A DNA stretch of 64,000 nucleotides from Streptomyces sp. NBC_00237 (GCF_026342435.1 NZ_JAPEMT010000001.1:1420501-1484500); one strand, 5' to 3'. Numbered from the stretch's first letter, positions 1 through 8,991 are shown. The notes: generated by a model from the letters alone, not told the origin. Program-made: numbers and translations.

Positions 1-266
1 GCGTTCGTCCCGGCCGTCCCCGTGAGGACGAGCAGGGACACCGAGGCCAGCGACGCACCCCCCGGAGCCGGAGGGTCCACCCGTGCGGAGATCTGCCCCC
101 AGCTCAGTGACCACGCAGCCGCCGACCACAGCGCCGCGTACCCCTGCGTACAGGGGATGAGCGCCCGCCCACCCGCCTCGGTGACCGGGCCATACGACTG
201 CGGCCACAGAACCGGGTCCACCACCCCATCCCCGAAGGAGTCGCGCAGAAGGGCGAAGCTGCCCAC
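1..266 (-). CDS. Phage structural protein, 3' part cut by window edge
   Basis: An open frame runs from a GTG at 266 to the window edge (88 codons seen). The visible N-terminus reads VGSFALLRDSFGDGVVDP and continues with YGPVTEAGGRALIPC, the pattern of a beta-sandwich (LamG-like) domain often seen in phage tail or fibre proteins; that domain call is inference. It begins 5 bases after the stop of the upstream gene, with a GGTGAGG-like ribosome site. Its place downstream of the capsid gene fits a late structural role. Confidence 0.6.
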   Translation of the reverse strand, partial: MGSFALLRDSFGDGVVDPVLWPQSYGPVTEAGGRALIPCTQGYAALWSAAAWSLSWGQISARVDPPAPGGASLASVSLLVLTGTAGTN

Positions 267-270
267 TGCC

Positions 271-609
271 TCACCCGCGAGTTCGGCGAGTGCGGCGCCT
301 CGGCGCGGACTCGGAAGACTCCTCCTCGACGGGGGATTCGTCCGCGTCCTCCTCGACGGTGGAGTCCTCGGCCGGAGGAGTCAGTGACCGCGGTTCCCCA
401 GGTTCCGCAGTTGCCAACTCCACGGACGCCCCGGAGGCCCGCCGTTCCGCCTGCCGGTCGACGTGCGTGGCGACGTCCTCGAAGTGGGCGCGGGTGTCGC
501 GGTTGTAGATCGCGTCATCGGTGCTGATGAGTTCCCCGGCCGCGATGACGCGGGTGATCCCGCCGACCTCAGCAGCGAACGGCTCAGAACAGCGCTTGAT
601 GGTTGCCAT
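271..609 (-). CDS. Phage head-region protein, acidic and basic tail
   Basis: This 112-residue protein has an N-terminal half of ordinary composition (MATIKRCSEPFAAEVGG) and a low-complexity C-terminal half rich in Glu, Asp, Ser and Pro (about residues 75-100) that ends in a run of Arg and Thr. It lies directly downstream of a putative capsid decoration protein in the late operon. Its position suggests a head or head-tail connector accessory protein, but I recognise no family and no catalytic motif. Confidence 0.65.
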   Translation of the reverse strand: MATIKRCSEPFAAEVGGITRVIAAGELISTDDAIYNRDTRAHFEDVATHVDRQAERRASGASVELATAEPGEPRSLTPPAEDSTVEEDADESPVEEESSESAPRRRTRRTRG

Positions 610-618
610 GTCGGCTCC

Positions 619-1026
619 TCAGTGAGCGGCCGGACGGCGCCGGGCCCCGGTCAAGACGCAGGTCGCGCCGAACGTTCCACCGGTCGTGGCTCCCGAAGTC
701 GTTGCGACGATCCGTACGTACCGCTGGCCACCGGTGTAGCCGACCTCGAACACCGCGTCATCCGCAGTATTCGCGATCGACGGCAGCGAGCCCTGGACGA
801 ACGAGGCGTCGACCGTGCTCCATACCGAGTTGTCGGGGCTGTCCTGCATGGTGACGGCGACCGTGCCGTCCGTCATGGTCCCGGTGTGGACGATGAACAT
901 CGCCGAGCGGAACGCGTTGGAGTTGTAGTGCCGATCCACGGTGATCCCGTTGGCGGCACCGTTGGTGCGGGTGGCCACCGCGAGGGCGGGGCGAGCCACG
1001 CATTCGCTGTAGACGGTCCTGCGCAT
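619..1026 (-). CDS. Putative capsid decoration or minor head protein
   Basis: The 135-residue product sits immediately after the major capsid gene (75-base gap). It is rich in Thr, Val and Gly with alternating patterns such as VAVTMQDSPDNSVWSTVDAS, typical of all-beta small phage structural proteins, and has no signal peptide or membrane segment. Location and composition suggest a capsid decoration or stabilisation protein; the role is inferred. It ends in a basic tail. Confidence 0.7.
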   Translation of the reverse strand: MRRTVYSECVARPALAVATRTNGAANGITVDRHYNSNAFRSAMFIVHTGTMTDGTVAVTMQDSPDNSVWSTVDASFVQGSLPSIANTADDAVFEVGYTGGQRYVRIVATTSGATTGGTFGATCVLTGARRRPAAH

Positions 1027-1101
1027 GAGTCCTCTCTCTCCTCGAAAGCGAAACGGGGCCGGGACGCGCAGCCCTGGCCCCGCTCTGCTGTGACCGTTCG
1101 G

Positions 1102-2574
1102 TCAGCCGACCTTGTTCATCCGGAACGCACCGTCGTTCACGCTGTCGGCGCCGACCCGGTAGTACGCGTACCAGCCGCGCTGGCCGGTCGGCCGCCGGTT
1201 CGGGCCGACGAGGTGCGGGATGAACTCCACGGTCATGCCCACGCGGTCGGCGATCACGTAGTTCGAGAAGTCGCCGTAGATCAGGTTGCGGCTGCCGGTG
1301 GTGACCGTGCTGGTCATCGCCTCCGCCTCGTAGGTGCTGCGGCCGAGGAGCTGCGAGGGCTGGTCGCCCTGGAGCTGCACCCACATGCCCGCGCCGCCCG
1401 CAGTGTCGAACTGCCGCACCACGTTGTAGATGCTGCGGTGGCCCAGCCACGAGGCACCCATCCGGTACCGGGCAGGGAGGCTGTTGTCGAGCCCGTACAC
1501 CGAGGTCAGCGGCACGGTGTTCGTGCCCTGCGTCAGCTCTGCCGCCGTACCCGTCAGCGCGGTCACGATGCCGAACGGCTCACCGGAGCCGGTGCCGTTG
1601 ATGAACTTGGTGGCCTCCAGCTCGTCCCGGCCGAACGCCAGGAGCCGCGCCACTTCCTGCGTCGCGTTGGCCTGGTCCTCCATGGCCTCGATACTGATCG
1701 GCACGAAACCCTGCGCCTTGTGCAGCTGCACGCTCGGCTGCGCGAACGTCGGCGCGTTGTCGCTCGCCTCCGTCGCCTCGGCCGCGAACGACCACGACAC
1801 AGACCCGGCGGAAACCCCGTTCCAAACGTCCCCGGTCGCGACGACGCTCCGGGCCACCTGGCGGATCTGGTTCAGCGAACCGTTCGCCGTGATGATCACC
1901 GTCGGGTCGAGCTGGAACGGCACCAGGTAGCCGCCCGCGCTGTCCGTGAGGGACATCGCACGCTCCAGCGCCTGCTGTTCCTCAACCGCGATCATGTGCC
2001 CACGGCCGGTGGCGACCTTCGCCCAACCACGCAGGTACTCAGGCGAGGACGTCGCCAGGCACATGCGGGCGATCTTCGAGTCCCCGTCGTCCCACCGCTC
2101 GATCATCTCGGTCGCGGCCTGGCGGACGACGTCGTTCGTGCCGCCCATCTTCTCGATCGCGGACAGGGCGCGGGCGCGCAGCTCGTCGCCGATCTGTCCC
2201 TTCGACCGGGAGAACGTGCGGACCTCGGACAGGTCCCACGGGTTGCGGAACCGCCGGTCCTCCACCGAATCGGGGTTGAGGATCGGGTCGAGGTCGTACG
2301 AGTCCCGCGACCCCGTGGAGGAGCCGCGTTCGACCGCGAGCGCGGCCGGGCCCCGGTCGGTGGCCTGCGTCGCCGAGCGGACCCGCTCCAGCGCGGAGCG
2401 ACGCTCCAGCTGGCGGCGGTGGTCGTCGACGTCGGCGAACTCCCTGGTCAGTTCGTCGAAGGTCTGCTCGTCGTCCCGGGTGAGTGCGTCGCGCTTCTCC
2501 AGGTCTTCGAGCTGGGCGCGGATGTCCTTGAGACGGATGACCGCCTGCTGGTGAGAGAGCTGAAGTTCAGGCAT
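1102..2574 (-). CDS. HK97-fold phage major capsid protein
   Basis: A 490-residue protein encoded directly after the prohead protease, with the two genes overlapping at 2574. The N-terminal region (about residues 10-65) is a charged predicted coiled coil (LKDIRAQLEDLEKRDALTRD), like the delta or scaffold segment removed by the protease during HK97-type head maturation. The remainder, from about residue 195 (GGYLVPFQLDPTVI), fits the capsid domain of the HK97 family, and the length is usual. It forms the icosahedral shell. Gene order protease, then capsid, then decoration is classical. Confidence 0.92.
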   Translation of the reverse strand: MPELQLSHQQAVIRLKDIRAQLEDLEKRDALTRDDEQTFDELTREFADVDDHRRQLERRSALERVRSATQATDRGPAALAVERGSSTGSRDSYDLDPILNPDSVEDRRFRNPWDLSEVRTFSRSKGQIGDELRARALSAIEKMGGTNDVVRQAATEMIERWDDGDSKIARMCLATSSPEYLRGWAKVATGRGHMIAVEEQQALERAMSLTDSAGGYLVPFQLDPTVIITANGSLNQIRQVARSVVATGDVWNGVSAGSVSWSFAAEATEASDNAPTFAQPSVQLHKAQGFVPISIEAMEDQANATQEVARLLAFGRDELEATKFINGTGSGEPFGIVTALTGTAAELTQGTNTVPLTSVYGLDNSLPARYRMGASWLGHRSIYNVVRQFDTAGGAGMWVQLQGDQPSQLLGRSTYEAEAMTSTVTTGSRNLIYGDFSNYVIADRVGMTVEFIPHLVGPNRRPTGQRGWYAYYRVGADSVNDGAFRMNKVG

Positions 2575-3593
2575 CAGCCTGTCTCCTTCGGGGTGTCGAT
2601 GGACGCCAGAACGCCGTCCATCAGCGCGCCGATCTCGGCGAGCTGCGGGCGCATGCGTGCTGTACGAGGGGAAGGCGACGGGTGCCCATCGGCGGGCGGC
2701 GCGTCAGGTACTGCGGGGGCTGGCGGGTGCTCATCAGCGAGCGGCGCGCCATCGGTCTTGCGCTGGAGGGAACGGACTGCGCCCGCGAGGGCCCGGGCCA
2801 TCGGCTCCGGGTCGGCGGGGATGTCGACCACGACGAGGTGTTCACCCCGGGTGGGCCGGCCAGGCTGCTGGTAGAGCAGCGCGGTCGCCACCTCACGGCG
2901 GAGTTCAGGGTCCTCGGGGACCGACGGCGCCCCAGCGTCGCGTGCCAGGGAGTGGCGGATACGCCGTGCCATCGCGTCGTCCGCGGCGAGCCCGTCGGCC
3001 ATGTCCCGGGCCCGTACGGAGACACTCGTCCCCGCGTAGGCCGGGAAGACGACGGGCCCCAGCTCGCGGCACCGGATCTCGATCAGCTCGCGCTGGAGAG
3101 GGCCCCGGTCGCCGGGCATGTAGAGCAACTCCATGACCTGATCAGGCTTGACGACCTTCCCGGCCGCGTCGCGCCATTCCTCGCGCACGACCTCGAACCG
3201 GAAGCTCATCCCGTTCACGGAGCCCTCGGCGATGGCGTCGCGGACGGGCTGCATCAGCCAGTTGTCAGTCACCCGGGCCTCGACGTACAGGCCCGCATCG
3301 TCCTCGCGGAGGTCGGAGATGGACCCGATGGGCAGGGACCCGATCAGCGGGTGCCGACCGTGATCGAACTGCATGACCGGGGTGCTCTCGCGGATCGTCT
3401 TGCGGAACGCGCCCTTGCGGATCGTCTCGGTGAACCGGCCCTCCCAGCTATCGATCTCGGTGGCCTCGCCGAACATCGCCGCGTACCCGGACAGGGTGCG
3501 GCCGTCGTCGCCCTCCGCGTCGCCCTCGGCGCGCTGGAGCAGGAACGGCGCGGACCTTTCCAGGTCGCGCGCCGCAGGGTGCAGGGTGGGCAT
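2574..3593 (-). CDS. HK97-type prohead maturation protease
   Basis: A 339-residue protein whose N-terminal half matches the phage prohead serine protease family: a GRTLSGYAAMFGE entry strand, the catalytic His in FDHG (His78), and the catalytic Ser in NGMSFRF (Ser130). It would cleave the capsid protein's N-terminal segment during head assembly. The C-terminal half (about 190-339) is Pro-, Ala- and charge-rich, longer than the minimal protease, and could act as a scaffolding extension (inference). Start and stop overlap the portal and capsid genes by one base each, showing tight coupling. Confidence 0.9.
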   Translation of the reverse strand: MPTLHPAARDLERSAPFLLQRAEGDAEGDDGRTLSGYAAMFGEATEIDSWEGRFTETIRKGAFRKTIRESTPVMQFDHGRHPLIGSLPIGSISDLREDDAGLYVEARVTDNWLMQPVRDAIAEGSVNGMSFRFEVVREEWRDAAGKVVKPDQVMELLYMPGDRGPLQRELIEIRCRELGPVVFPAYAGTSVSVRARDMADGLAADDAMARRIRHSLARDAGAPSVPEDPELRREVATALLYQQPGRPTRGEHLVVVDIPADPEPMARALAGAVRSLQRKTDGAPLADEHPPAPAVPDAPPADGHPSPSPRTARMRPQLAEIGALMDGVLASIDTPKETG

Positions 3594-4957
3594 CAGGCCC
3601 CCTCCTCATCAGATGGTGGTGTCGACTGGCCTGGCGGACCCGTACCGGGCGCCTGGAGCTGCACCGAGAACAACCCGGTGTGCTCCAGGAGCCCCCAGTC
3701 CTCGGCGCCCACGGCGCGCTGCACGGACTCCGGGGTGTACCCGGCATCGACGAGGGCGCGGATCGTCCGGGACTGGAGTCCCTGGATCTCGGCCGCGTCC
3801 TTGCGGTCCTCCCGCAGGAACGGCACGTCGCGCGCGTCGTACCAAAGCCGCACCGCCGTCGACGGCCCAGCACCCGGTGCGGAGCTGGGAGTGGGCAGCA
3901 GGTGAGCGAAGGACCCAGCCGCGTTCTGCCACAGCGGATGGATCGTGCCGTCCGCGAATCGGCGCCTGGCTTGCCCGTAGTTGGAGTACGTGGCCGCAGC
4001 CAGGCCCTCGCTGAATCCCACGATCACCGGGGGCACCCCGGCCGCCGCAGCGATGCGGGTCTCCCCGGCGCCCTGCACTGAGCTGAAGTCCATCTGCTTG
4101 AAGTCAGATCCAGCGACAGTCACGTCCGCGCCGCCGCCCAAGTACAGAGTCTTGTAGGCGTTCTCCACGCCGCGGTGCTCGCTGTCCATCTTGGCCTTGA
4201 ACTTGGCGAATGCCTCAGGGCTGACCTCCCGAGCCAGCCGTACGACCAGGTTCGGCGTCGCCGCGTTCTCGAAGTACCGGCGCTTGTGGCCTGCCATCAG
4301 GTCGTCGTTCTGCGCTTCGCGGATCACCGGAGTCAGCCAGGACATCCCCCGGTACGTGGCTAGCGGGTCCGGGGTCGGCGCGAAGTGCGCCACCTCGTCG
4401 GCGAGCAGCGCGACCGGGGCCCCGCCGGGCTCCTGGTAGAGGTAGCCGAGCCGCCGCCACCCGAGGTCACCCCCGCGCACCCGGCGCCGTTCCAGCACGA
4501 TCTGCACCCAGTCCGGGCGCATCCGTACGAGGTCGTCTCCGTCGCGAGTCCAGTACGAGTTGCCGGTGAGGTCCGCGTCCTGGATCACCCGGGCCAGCAG
4601 GTCTTGGGTGGTGCCGCCCTGCCAGGGGCGTTCCAGGAGTCGCAGGTCCGGCGTCCCGAACATCTCGCTGGGAGCGCCGTTGTTGAGGCGCTGCCACTGG
4701 AACCGGGGCGCGGAGAACACCGACTGCCGGGCCACCATGCACGCCCAGATGACGGGGTTCGTGGCGAACAGCCTCGCGTATCCCGGGAGGTCACCAGGGG
4801 CCTTTTCCGCGGACTGCCCGGGCTGCGTCTGGGTGATCCCTAGCGCCGAGACCCCGCCGTACCCCAGGGACTCCTGGAGGGCCTGCGCGTAGTCGTCGAT
4901 GGTGCTGATGGACCGGTTCTCGGTGCGGGCCCGGGTGCTCCTCCACAGGTTCGTCAT
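3593..4957 (-). CDS. Phage portal protein
   Basis: A 454-residue protein of the usual length for HK97-family portals, encoded between terminase and protease. Recognisable segments include GYARLFATNPVIWACMVARQ, a long central mixed region, and GVPPVIVGFSEGLAAATYSN followed by a helical stretch that fits the portal clip and crown. The dodecamer forms the DNA-entry vertex and docks the terminase. The C-terminus is a disordered Pro, Ser and Glu tail. The ATG at 4957 overlaps the preceding small gene's stop by 3 bases. Confidence 0.92.
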   Translation of the reverse strand: MTNLWRSTRARTENRSISTIDDYAQALQESLGYGGVSALGITQTQPGQSAEKAPGDLPGYARLFATNPVIWACMVARQSVFSAPRFQWQRLNNGAPSEMFGTPDLRLLERPWQGGTTQDLLARVIQDADLTGNSYWTRDGDDLVRMRPDWVQIVLERRRVRGGDLGWRRLGYLYQEPGGAPVALLADEVAHFAPTPDPLATYRGMSWLTPVIREAQNDDLMAGHKRRYFENAATPNLVVRLAREVSPEAFAKFKAKMDSEHRGVENAYKTLYLGGGADVTVAGSDFKQMDFSSVQGAGETRIAAAAGVPPVIVGFSEGLAAATYSNYGQARRRFADGTIHPLWQNAAGSFAHLLPTPSSAPGAGPSTAVRLWYDARDVPFLREDRKDAAEIQGLQSRTIRALVDAGYTPESVQRAVGAEDWGLLEHTGLFSVQLQAPGTGPPGQSTPPSDEEGA

Positions 4958-5130
4958 CCGCTACCGCCCACGTCGGTAAGCAGCAGGCAGTACACGATGA
5001 GGAGGATGCCGCCCGTCATCAGCGCCGCCGCGAGGTCGATACCGAGGCCGACGCCGATCGTGACCATCGCACCGCCCGCAAGGACACCAGCACGCGCCCA
5101 ACTGGCACGAGTTACCCGTACGCGGCCCAC
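4954..5130 (-). CDS. Small two-helix membrane protein between terminase and portal
   Basis: A 58-residue hydrophobic protein with two predicted membrane helices (GVLAGGAMVTIGVGLGI and ALMTGGILLIVYCLLLT). I chose the GTG at 5130 because a strong GGAGG-type site lies just upstream inside the terminase end; an ATG at 5067 would give 37 residues. It overlaps the terminase stop by 19 bases and the portal start by 4. Small membrane proteins occur at this place in other actinophages, but the function is unknown. Confidence 0.6.
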   Translation of the reverse strand: MGRVRVTRASWARAGVLAGGAMVTIGVGLGIDLAAALMTGGILLIVYCLLLTDVGGSG

Positions 5131-6665
5131 GGCTCCACCTCCTCCTCCGGTTCCTCGACCTCGACGGTCAGCCCCCACGCGGCGAACGTGGCCGCGACCA
5201 ACGGGCTGATGTCGATGCCCTCGCTGCGCCGCGCCCACGCCCACGCGTCACCCAGGTCCCGCTTCCGGGCTCCGGCCAACGCGGTCGCCAGCGGAGCCTG
5301 ATCGATGTGCACCAAGGCCCCGGACACCACCGCGTCGTAGAACTGTCCGCAGCCCTGCGCGATCTCGCGGACTTTCGGCTGCACCACCGGGGCCAGTGGC
5401 GTCCGCTCGTCTTCCGGCAGGTCTGCCTGCTCCTCGGGCGTCAGCGCGTCCACCAACGGTTTGATGAGTGATCCGGCGGGGCCGCCCCCGTCGATGACCC
5501 AGCAGCGGGGCCGCCACTTCTTCGTCAGCTCCACCGCGCGGGCGATCACCCAGTCCGTCCCGGGCCGGTTTTCGACCACCTCAACATGTATGGCCTCACC
5601 GCTCTGACCTGCGACGCAGATCGATGCGTGGGAGCGCTCCGGCGTCATGTCGAGGGAGAACGCCACCGGGTCGCTCGGTTTGGACTGTCCGTCCGTCAGG
5701 GCCCGCCACGCGTCCTCGCTGATGACCGACCACGTGTCGCCGCCGTCGCTCGGGTAGTCACCCACACCGAGACGCTCGCGCGCGTAGATATCCGGCCCCA
5801 TGGTGAGCCGCTCTCGCTCCGTGTGCTCCATGCTCAGCCGGTAGCCCAACGCCGGGTTGGCGCGCGCCACCGACTCTGGGGCGGCAGGGTCGTCGTGCTC
5901 GGTGCAGTCCACCCGGCACTCGCGGACGTGCGGGTCGATGCTCCACTCCAGGTACGCCAGCGAAGGGTCCGGCACCCCGGACTCGACCGCGGCCAAGGCG
6001 CGGGCCCGGAGACGGGCGAGCTGCATCGACAGCCTGCCGATCCCGGCCGAACCGAGGTAGAACACCTGCGGGTTCTTCACGGCCGCCATGGTCGGCATCA
6101 GGGCGCCCATGCCCTCGTCGCCGAGGTGCATTGCCTCGTCGAGGATGTTGCAGTGACCCGTGAACCCGCGGCCCGAACCTGAGCTTCGGGCGAGGAACCG
6201 GAGCGTCTGCCCGGTGAGCAGTTCGATGGCCTCCTCGCCGGTTGTCCGCCGCACTCGGGCGACGCGTTTGCGCAGGTCATCGCAGTTCATGATGAGCTGC
6301 TCGATGCGCTTGAACCCGACGATCGCCGTCTTGAACTCGTGCGCTGAGTGGATGATCAGCTTCTCGCCGAGGAGGAACAGGCCCGCAAGTTCCCGGGCCT
6401 CGATGATCGCGCCTTTGCCGTTCTGCCGGGGGACGTTGACGCAGGTCTCGAAGGCGGACCAGGTCCCGTCGGCGCGCTCGCCGAGGCCCACATGCAGCAC
6501 GTGCTGTTGCCAGGGGTCCAGCTCCAGCCCGGCGACCGCAGCGAGTTCGATCGCTTCTTGCCCGGACGAGCTGACGAACGGGGGCACCGTGGTGAGGCGG
6601 GGCTCTTGGACTCCGTACGGCAGGTCAGGCGCCACGGCGGGCGGCCCGTCGAGCAGTGAGGTCAT
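5112..6665 (-). CDS. Phage terminase large subunit
   Basis: A 517-residue DNA-packaging motor. The N-terminal ATPase shows a Walker A-like segment NVPRQNGKGAII (about residues 78-88) and Walker B NILDEAMHL (Asp176, Glu177). The C-terminal nuclease domain has acidic segments VAFSLDMTPERSHAS and CWVIDGGGPAGS. It cuts concatemeric DNA and pumps it through the portal encoded just downstream. The PRQNGKG form of the P-loop is typical of terminases in actinophages with HK97-type heads. It overlaps the small upstream gene by 41 bases. Confidence 0.94.
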   Translation of the reverse strand: MTSLLDGPPAVAPDLPYGVQEPRLTTVPPFVSSSGQEAIELAAVAGLELDPWQQHVLHVGLGERADGTWSAFETCVNVPRQNGKGAIIEARELAGLFLLGEKLIIHSAHEFKTAIVGFKRIEQLIMNCDDLRKRVARVRRTTGEEAIELLTGQTLRFLARSSGSGRGFTGHCNILDEAMHLGDEGMGALMPTMAAVKNPQVFYLGSAGIGRLSMQLARLRARALAAVESGVPDPSLAYLEWSIDPHVRECRVDCTEHDDPAAPESVARANPALGYRLSMEHTERERLTMGPDIYARERLGVGDYPSDGGDTWSVISEDAWRALTDGQSKPSDPVAFSLDMTPERSHASICVAGQSGEAIHVEVVENRPGTDWVIARAVELTKKWRPRCWVIDGGGPAGSLIKPLVDALTPEEQADLPEDERTPLAPVVQPKVREIAQGCGQFYDAVVSGALVHIDQAPLATALAGARKRDLGDAWAWARRSEGIDISPLVAATFAAWGLTVEVEEPEEEVEPWAAYG

Positions 6666-6873
6666 CGAGTGCGTCCCCCTTCGACTGGGCCGGGGCGAGC
6701 TTCCGCAGGTCGGTCATCAGCGGGCGCAGTTGCGCAGCAGCAACGGCCACGGAGGTCGGGGCGTCGCTCCCGTCGATTGCCTCGGCGAGCGCGAGGGCCA
6801 GGGCGACGAGTCCGGGGGCGATGGCGCGGACGCCAAGCTGGTCGATCTCGGCGGCCGTCTCGTCGGCGACCAT
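6625..6873 (-). CDS. Candidate small terminase-position protein
   Basis: An 82-residue helical, Ala- and Leu-rich protein (LGVRAIAPGLVALALALAEA) encoded just upstream of, and overlapping by 41 bases, the terminase large subunit. The position is where a small terminase subunit is expected, but no helix-turn-helix is obvious and the protein is short for that role. The family is not recognised. The C-terminal RRAARRGA is basic. It could equally be an unrelated late-operon starter gene. Confidence 0.5.
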   Translation of the reverse strand: MVADETAAEIDQLGVRAIAPGLVALALALAEAIDGSDAPTSVAVAAAQLRPLMTDLRKLAPAQSKGDALDDLTARRAARRGA

Positions 6874-7304
6874 GCCTCACCTCCGCCGTTGTCAGTGGTG
6901 GCCGGTACGGTGCGGGGTGTTGGGCCGGTCGGTTTGCCAGTGGGCAGCGCGGTCAAGGGGGGCGGGTAGGTAGGCCCCCGCGTCCGCGTCGGGGCTCGAA
7001 GAGAAATCCGTCTCAGCCGCCCCCCTCCCAAGATCACAACTAGTTACCCAGAGTCATGTAACCGAGCGTGACCAACTTGGAGAGGTCGTAGCGCTACGGC
7101 CGAGAATGATCTTGAAATCGGGCCGCGCAAAAATCCGGGCGACAAGGGCTTTTGGGTCGCCCGCTCCTCCGCGTTCACGATGACCAACGGCCCCCCTCCC
7201 TCACGGAGATCATCACGCGGCTGACCTGCGTGTCAGCACGGATCGTCACCCAGTGCTGCACTGCCGGGCGGCATGCTCCGCAGGCGCTCACCGAGGGGAG
7301 TAGG
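6874..7304. other. Noncoding gap upstream of terminase genes
   Basis: No convincing gene lies in these 431 bases. Part of the stretch, about 7030-7140, is much less GC-rich than its surroundings and contains a 12-bp perfect palindrome CGTAGCGCTACG (7086-7097) and a short GTTAC/GTAAC dyad (7043-7062). In phages the packaging start (cos or pac) and the late promoter often lie just upstream of the small terminase gene, so this is the best place for both here. That is inference from position. Confidence 0.4.
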
Positions 7305-7745
7305 TCACCATGCGCGCGACGACTGGGGGGTGATCGCCCTTGATCCACCCTTGCGCTGCTGGGTGTACCAGCGCGTCACAACAGCTTCGAGCGCTGGTTG
7401 ACGCATGTCGCGGACGCGCTGCGTGACGACGTCGCGACCGGGATCGACCACGATCTCCTTCGCGTCCCATCGCCGGTACTTGGCCTTCCACCTGGGGGAG
7501 GGCATGGTGTGGATGAGGTACACGTCGGTGGTATCGCGGTGCTTCACTGCCTCGTCGATGGCTGCGTACCGGGCGCGGAGGGCGACCTTGGACACCACGG
7601 GGTCGTGGTTCCACTGGGGTGCTCCGGGGCCGGTGAGTGCGCGGGTGATGACGTCGAGGTCGATCACGATGTCCGTCGCCTTGGCGTGGGAGGTGACCCA
7701 CGACGACTTGCCCGCGGCCGGCGGACCGGTGATGACGTACAGCAC
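7305..7745 (-). CDS. P-loop kinase-like ATPase
   Basis: A 146-residue protein with a textbook Walker A near the N-terminus (MLYVITGPPAAGKSSWV) and an acidic strand IVIDLDVITRAL that fits the Asp of a nucleotide- or zeta-toxin-type kinase fold. The following helix and RWDAKEIVVDPGRD pattern resemble small phage kinases of the AAA/zeta group. The substrate is unknown. It stands alone between a noncoding region and a DUF6221-like gene 12 bases upstream. Confidence 0.7.
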   Translation of the reverse strand: MLYVITGPPAAGKSSWVTSHAKATDIVIDLDVITRALTGPGAPQWNHDPVVSKVALRARYAAIDEAVKHRDTTDVYLIHTMPSPRWKAKYRRWDAKEIVVDPGRDVVTQRVRDMRQPALEAVVTRWYTQQRKGGSRAITPQSSRAW

Positions 7746-7756
7746 CAGCCCTCCCT

Positions 7757-8287
7757 CTACGGTCGCCAGTCGCTGCGGTAGTCGGGATGGGCGGCGTAGG
7801 GCAGGGCGAGGAAGCGCAGCGTCGACTCGGAGGTGTGCGGTGCGTGCATCGGCGTCTCGCTGTCGCCCCGTACCCAGCGCTCACCGCCAGCCTCCCAGGC
7901 CGGGCCCATCGAGCGCAGACTGCATGACCCGCTGAATGAGTGCTCGGTGCGGCAGCCGGTAGGACACTCGGCGGGTGAGGCATCCAGCATCCGCCGTTTG
8001 GCGTCGACCTCGGCGAGGACGCGGGCCGGGTCGTGGCGGGCGATGTGCCTGACGAAGACCTCGGCAACATCCTCGGCTTCGCCCGCGATGCTCGTGACCA
8101 CGGGATAGGCCGAGGAGTCCGGGTCAGCGATCACGGCTGCCCTATCGGGATCAGCCCAATACTGCACGTTCCAGGTCGGGCGTTTCTCCACCCACTCTTC
8201 GGGCTCACTCGCCGCCCGTGCCGCCGCTTCGTCTTCGGCGAGGCGGGCATGCAGAAACTCCACCAGGTCGTCAGTCACGTGGGTCAT
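7757..8287 (-). CDS. DUF6221-like hypothetical protein
   Basis: A 176-residue soluble protein with the features of a family common in Streptomyces genomes and phages: an N-terminal LVEFLHARLAEDEAAA helix and a HIARHDPARVLAEVDAKRR helix near residue 100. The C-terminal part has several Cys and His (ECPTGCRTEHS and others). The family function is unknown. It is the middle gene of a leftward set between HNH and kinase genes. Confidence 0.75.
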   Translation of the reverse strand: MTHVTDDLVEFLHARLAEDEAAARAASEPEEWVEKRPTWNVQYWADPDRAAVIADPDSSAYPVVTSIAGEAEDVAEVFVRHIARHDPARVLAEVDAKRRMLDASPAECPTGCRTEHSFSGSCSLRSMGPAWEAGGERWVRGDSETPMHAPHTSESTLRFLALPYAAHPDYRSDWRP

Positions 8288-8291
8288 GGTG

Positions 8292-8564
8292 TCACCACCT
8301 TCTCGACGCGCGGGCCTGCGCGGTCACTAGTCGGTTGCCGCGTGCGCTGTTGCAACGCCGGTGCGCGCTCCTCGCATTGGCCGGGTCGAGCAGGCTCCCG
8401 CCTCTCGACAGTGGGACGAGGTGGTCGAGGGTGAAGGAGTCCCGGTGTGTGGGCGGGAGGGTGGGGTCGATGTCGTGGCCGCACAGCCAGCACGGGTAAC
8501 CGAGGGCGCGCTGTACGGCGACGAGGCGGCGGTAGGGGCGCCCGGTGCGCGGGTTGCCAGTCAC
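8292..8564 (-). CDS. Phage HNH endonuclease
   Basis: A 90-residue protein made almost only of an HNH domain: a first zinc pair in CWLCG, the catalytic core LDHLVPLSRGG with the His-Asn/His metal site, and NARSAHRRCNSARGN. Free-standing HNH proteins of this size are encoded near the terminase in many cos-type phages and assist in genome cleavage during packaging. That role is inferred from position, since about 1.7 kb separates it from the terminase gene. It could also be a homing-type nuclease. Confidence 0.88.
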   Translation of the reverse strand: MTGNPRTGRPYRRLVAVQRALGYPCWLCGHDIDPTLPPTHRDSFTLDHLVPLSRGGSLLDPANARSAHRRCNSARGNRLVTAQARASRRW

Positions 8565-8579
8565 GGGCGCCCACCTCCG

Positions 8580-8831
8580 TCAGACGTCGCCGAGTACCTC
8601 GGCTCGCGCGGCGTCCACCTTGCGGTTGAGCGCACCGGTCATGCGGAACACGGTGAAGGTCAGCAGCAGGAAGACGACGACGAGTAGCACCTGTGTGATC
8701 ACCGAGACGATGGCGATGCTGCGGGTGGCGCTGGCGATGATGGCCATGATGCCGTTGCCGGAGGCCCAACCGAGCCACAGCTTGATCTTCTCGGCTCTGA
8801 CGGCGGACTGCAGTTCGCGGTAGTTGCCCAT
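8580..8831 (-). CDS. Small phage membrane protein
   Basis: An 83-residue protein with an amphipathic N-terminus and two predicted membrane helices (GIMAIIASATRSIAIVSVI and LLVVVFLLLTFTVF), followed by a charged cytoplasmic-type tail (RKVDAARAEVLGDV). It is holin-sized, but there is no endolysin nearby, so I do not call it a holin. It is encoded 15 bases upstream of the HNH gene in the same direction. Confidence 0.65.
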   Translation of the reverse strand: MGNYRELQSAVRAEKIKLWLGWASGNGIMAIIASATRSIAIVSVITQVLLVVVFLLLTFTVFRMTGALNRKVDAARAEVLGDV

Positions 8832-8911
8832 GATCCCCCACGGTTGCTCGGGTGCGTGGGGTCATGATGGCGTACCTGGGGTCGCTGTGAGGGCGGTACA
8901 GACATGACGAA

Positions 8912-8933
8912 GCCCCGCACATGGTGGCGGGGC
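8912..8933. terminator. Hairpin after gene 8992-9261
   Basis: Seven-base arms GCCCCGC (8912-8918) and GCGGGGC (8927-8933) with an 8-base loop lie about 60 bases past the stop of the leftward gene ending at 8992. This is a plausible intrinsic terminator or attenuator for leftward transcription. Confidence 0.45.
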
Positions 8934-8991
8934 GGTCCGTGTCCGGGCACGCCGGATCTGCGGCCCAGTGTGAGGGGTGATCGGCTGCGCG

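Noticed and set aside
463..2874. 803-codon rightward open frame over the capsid and protease genes
   Set aside because: It is antisense to well-supported phage head genes; open antisense frames are normal at this GC content, and it shows only low-complexity Arg/Gly/Val composition.
7152..7343. 63-codon rightward frame before the kinase gene
   Set aside because: No start signal or motif; overlaps the end of the leftward kinase gene.
8580..8831. Small membrane gene considered as a holin
   Set aside because: No endolysin gene is adjacent and the location is between HNH and hypothetical genes; kept as a generic membrane protein.
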